Assembly (NCBI GenBank): GCA_964292295.1
Contig: CAXYVC010000038.1
Coordinates: 1 to 21,529 of the forward strand
Direction: 5' to 3'
Source: CAXYVC01 sp964292295
GTDB taxonomy: Bacteria; Acidobacteriota; Holophagae; Holophagales; Holophagaceae
DNA: 21,529 nucleotides
Shown: positions 21,472-21,529 of the stretch, in pieces
Layout: the number at the start of each line of letters is the position of its first letter
How positions within the stretch are numbered: the first letter of the stretch is position 1
Translations under genes and position numbers: made by a program
Notes under the pieces: generated by a model
What the model saw: the letters and a program-made list of their open reading frames with translations, nothing else
Databases searched by the model: none
Told to the model about the DNA's origin: nothing

Positions 21472-21529
21472 GAAAGGTGCAGGTTCCGGAGGCCCCCGAG
21501 GCACGAGGGGGCGGCGCGCGGGCCGGGGC
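21462..21529 (+). other. Possible start of a further cluster gene, or non-coding tail
   Basis: A GTG at 21462, inside the end of the SpeE-like gene, opens a frame free of stops to the window edge (M-E-L-R-K-V-Q-V-P-E-A-P-E-A-R). There is no convincing ribosome site. The same stretch holds a perfect 6-bp hairpin (GCCCCC 21492-21497 with GGGGGC 21507-21512) with no T tract, so neither a gene nor a terminator can be asserted. Confidence 0.2.

Noticed and set aside
21492..21512. Hairpin after the SpeE-like gene as a transcription terminator.
   Set aside because: The stem is only 6 bp, there is no T tract, and an open frame may continue through it.

Overview
This is a very GC-rich, almost gap-free stretch of bacterial chromosome. 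The gene families suggest a diderm bacterium capable of anaerobic growth: it has oxygen-independent coproporphyrinogen oxidase HemN, the [FeFe]-hydrogenase maturase HydG, several signal-peptide proteins and glutamate-pathway (C5) heme synthesis. My best guess is Acidobacteriota, class Holophagae (Geothrix/Holophaga relatives). An Anaeromyxobacter-like lineage is an alternative. No 16S or other marker is present, so this assignment is an inference.

Positions 1-8033 are a heme-biosynthesis locus. On the minus strand lie ferrochelatase (hemH) and, coupled to it by a 3-nt overlap, the first 57 codons of an FAD protoporphyrinogen oxidase that runs off the left edge. On the plus strand, from a shared divergent promoter, runs hemA-hemC-hemD-hemB-hemL, then a membrane-anchored cysteine hydrolase (isochorismatase superfamily), an unrecognised 80-residue protein, and hemE. 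Several junctions are GTGA overlaps, so this looks like one translationally coupled operon. hemN lies about 4.4 kb further right. Together these genes encode every step from glutamyl-tRNA to heme; only glutamyl-tRNA synthetase is missing.

Positions 8049-10382 (minus) encode a 777-residue exported protein with Ig-like and carboxypeptidase-regulatory-like modules and no recognised function. Divergent from it, behind a promoter with a perfect 14-bp palindrome at the expected start of transcription and a leader of about 150 nt, is a two-gene unit: a TM1266-type regulator and hydG. The other maturases (hydE, hydF) and the hydrogenase are not in the window. hemN follows hydG, apparently with its own leaderless-type promoter.

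Positions 13789-17578 hold short units that often alternate in strand: an exported 166-residue protein, an exported DUF2914 protein, a HIT-family hydrolase, the tRNA wobble 2'-O-methyltransferase TrmL, an ElbB/DJ-1-family protein and a PLP-dependent aminotransferase. Divergent pairs share very short promoter regions.

Positions 17636-21471 form a tight co-directional cluster: a large membrane protein with two zinc ribbons and two DUF4178-like domains, a 65-residue membrane peptide, a DUF350 membrane protein and a membrane-embedded spermidine-synthase-like enzyme. This is the most plausible incompletely described system in the window, probably a membrane-linked polyamine or aminopropyl chemistry module. 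I saw no tRNA, rRNA, CRISPR array, insertion sequence or clear rho-independent terminator. The longest non-coding stretches are 10383-10661 and 14290-14446.
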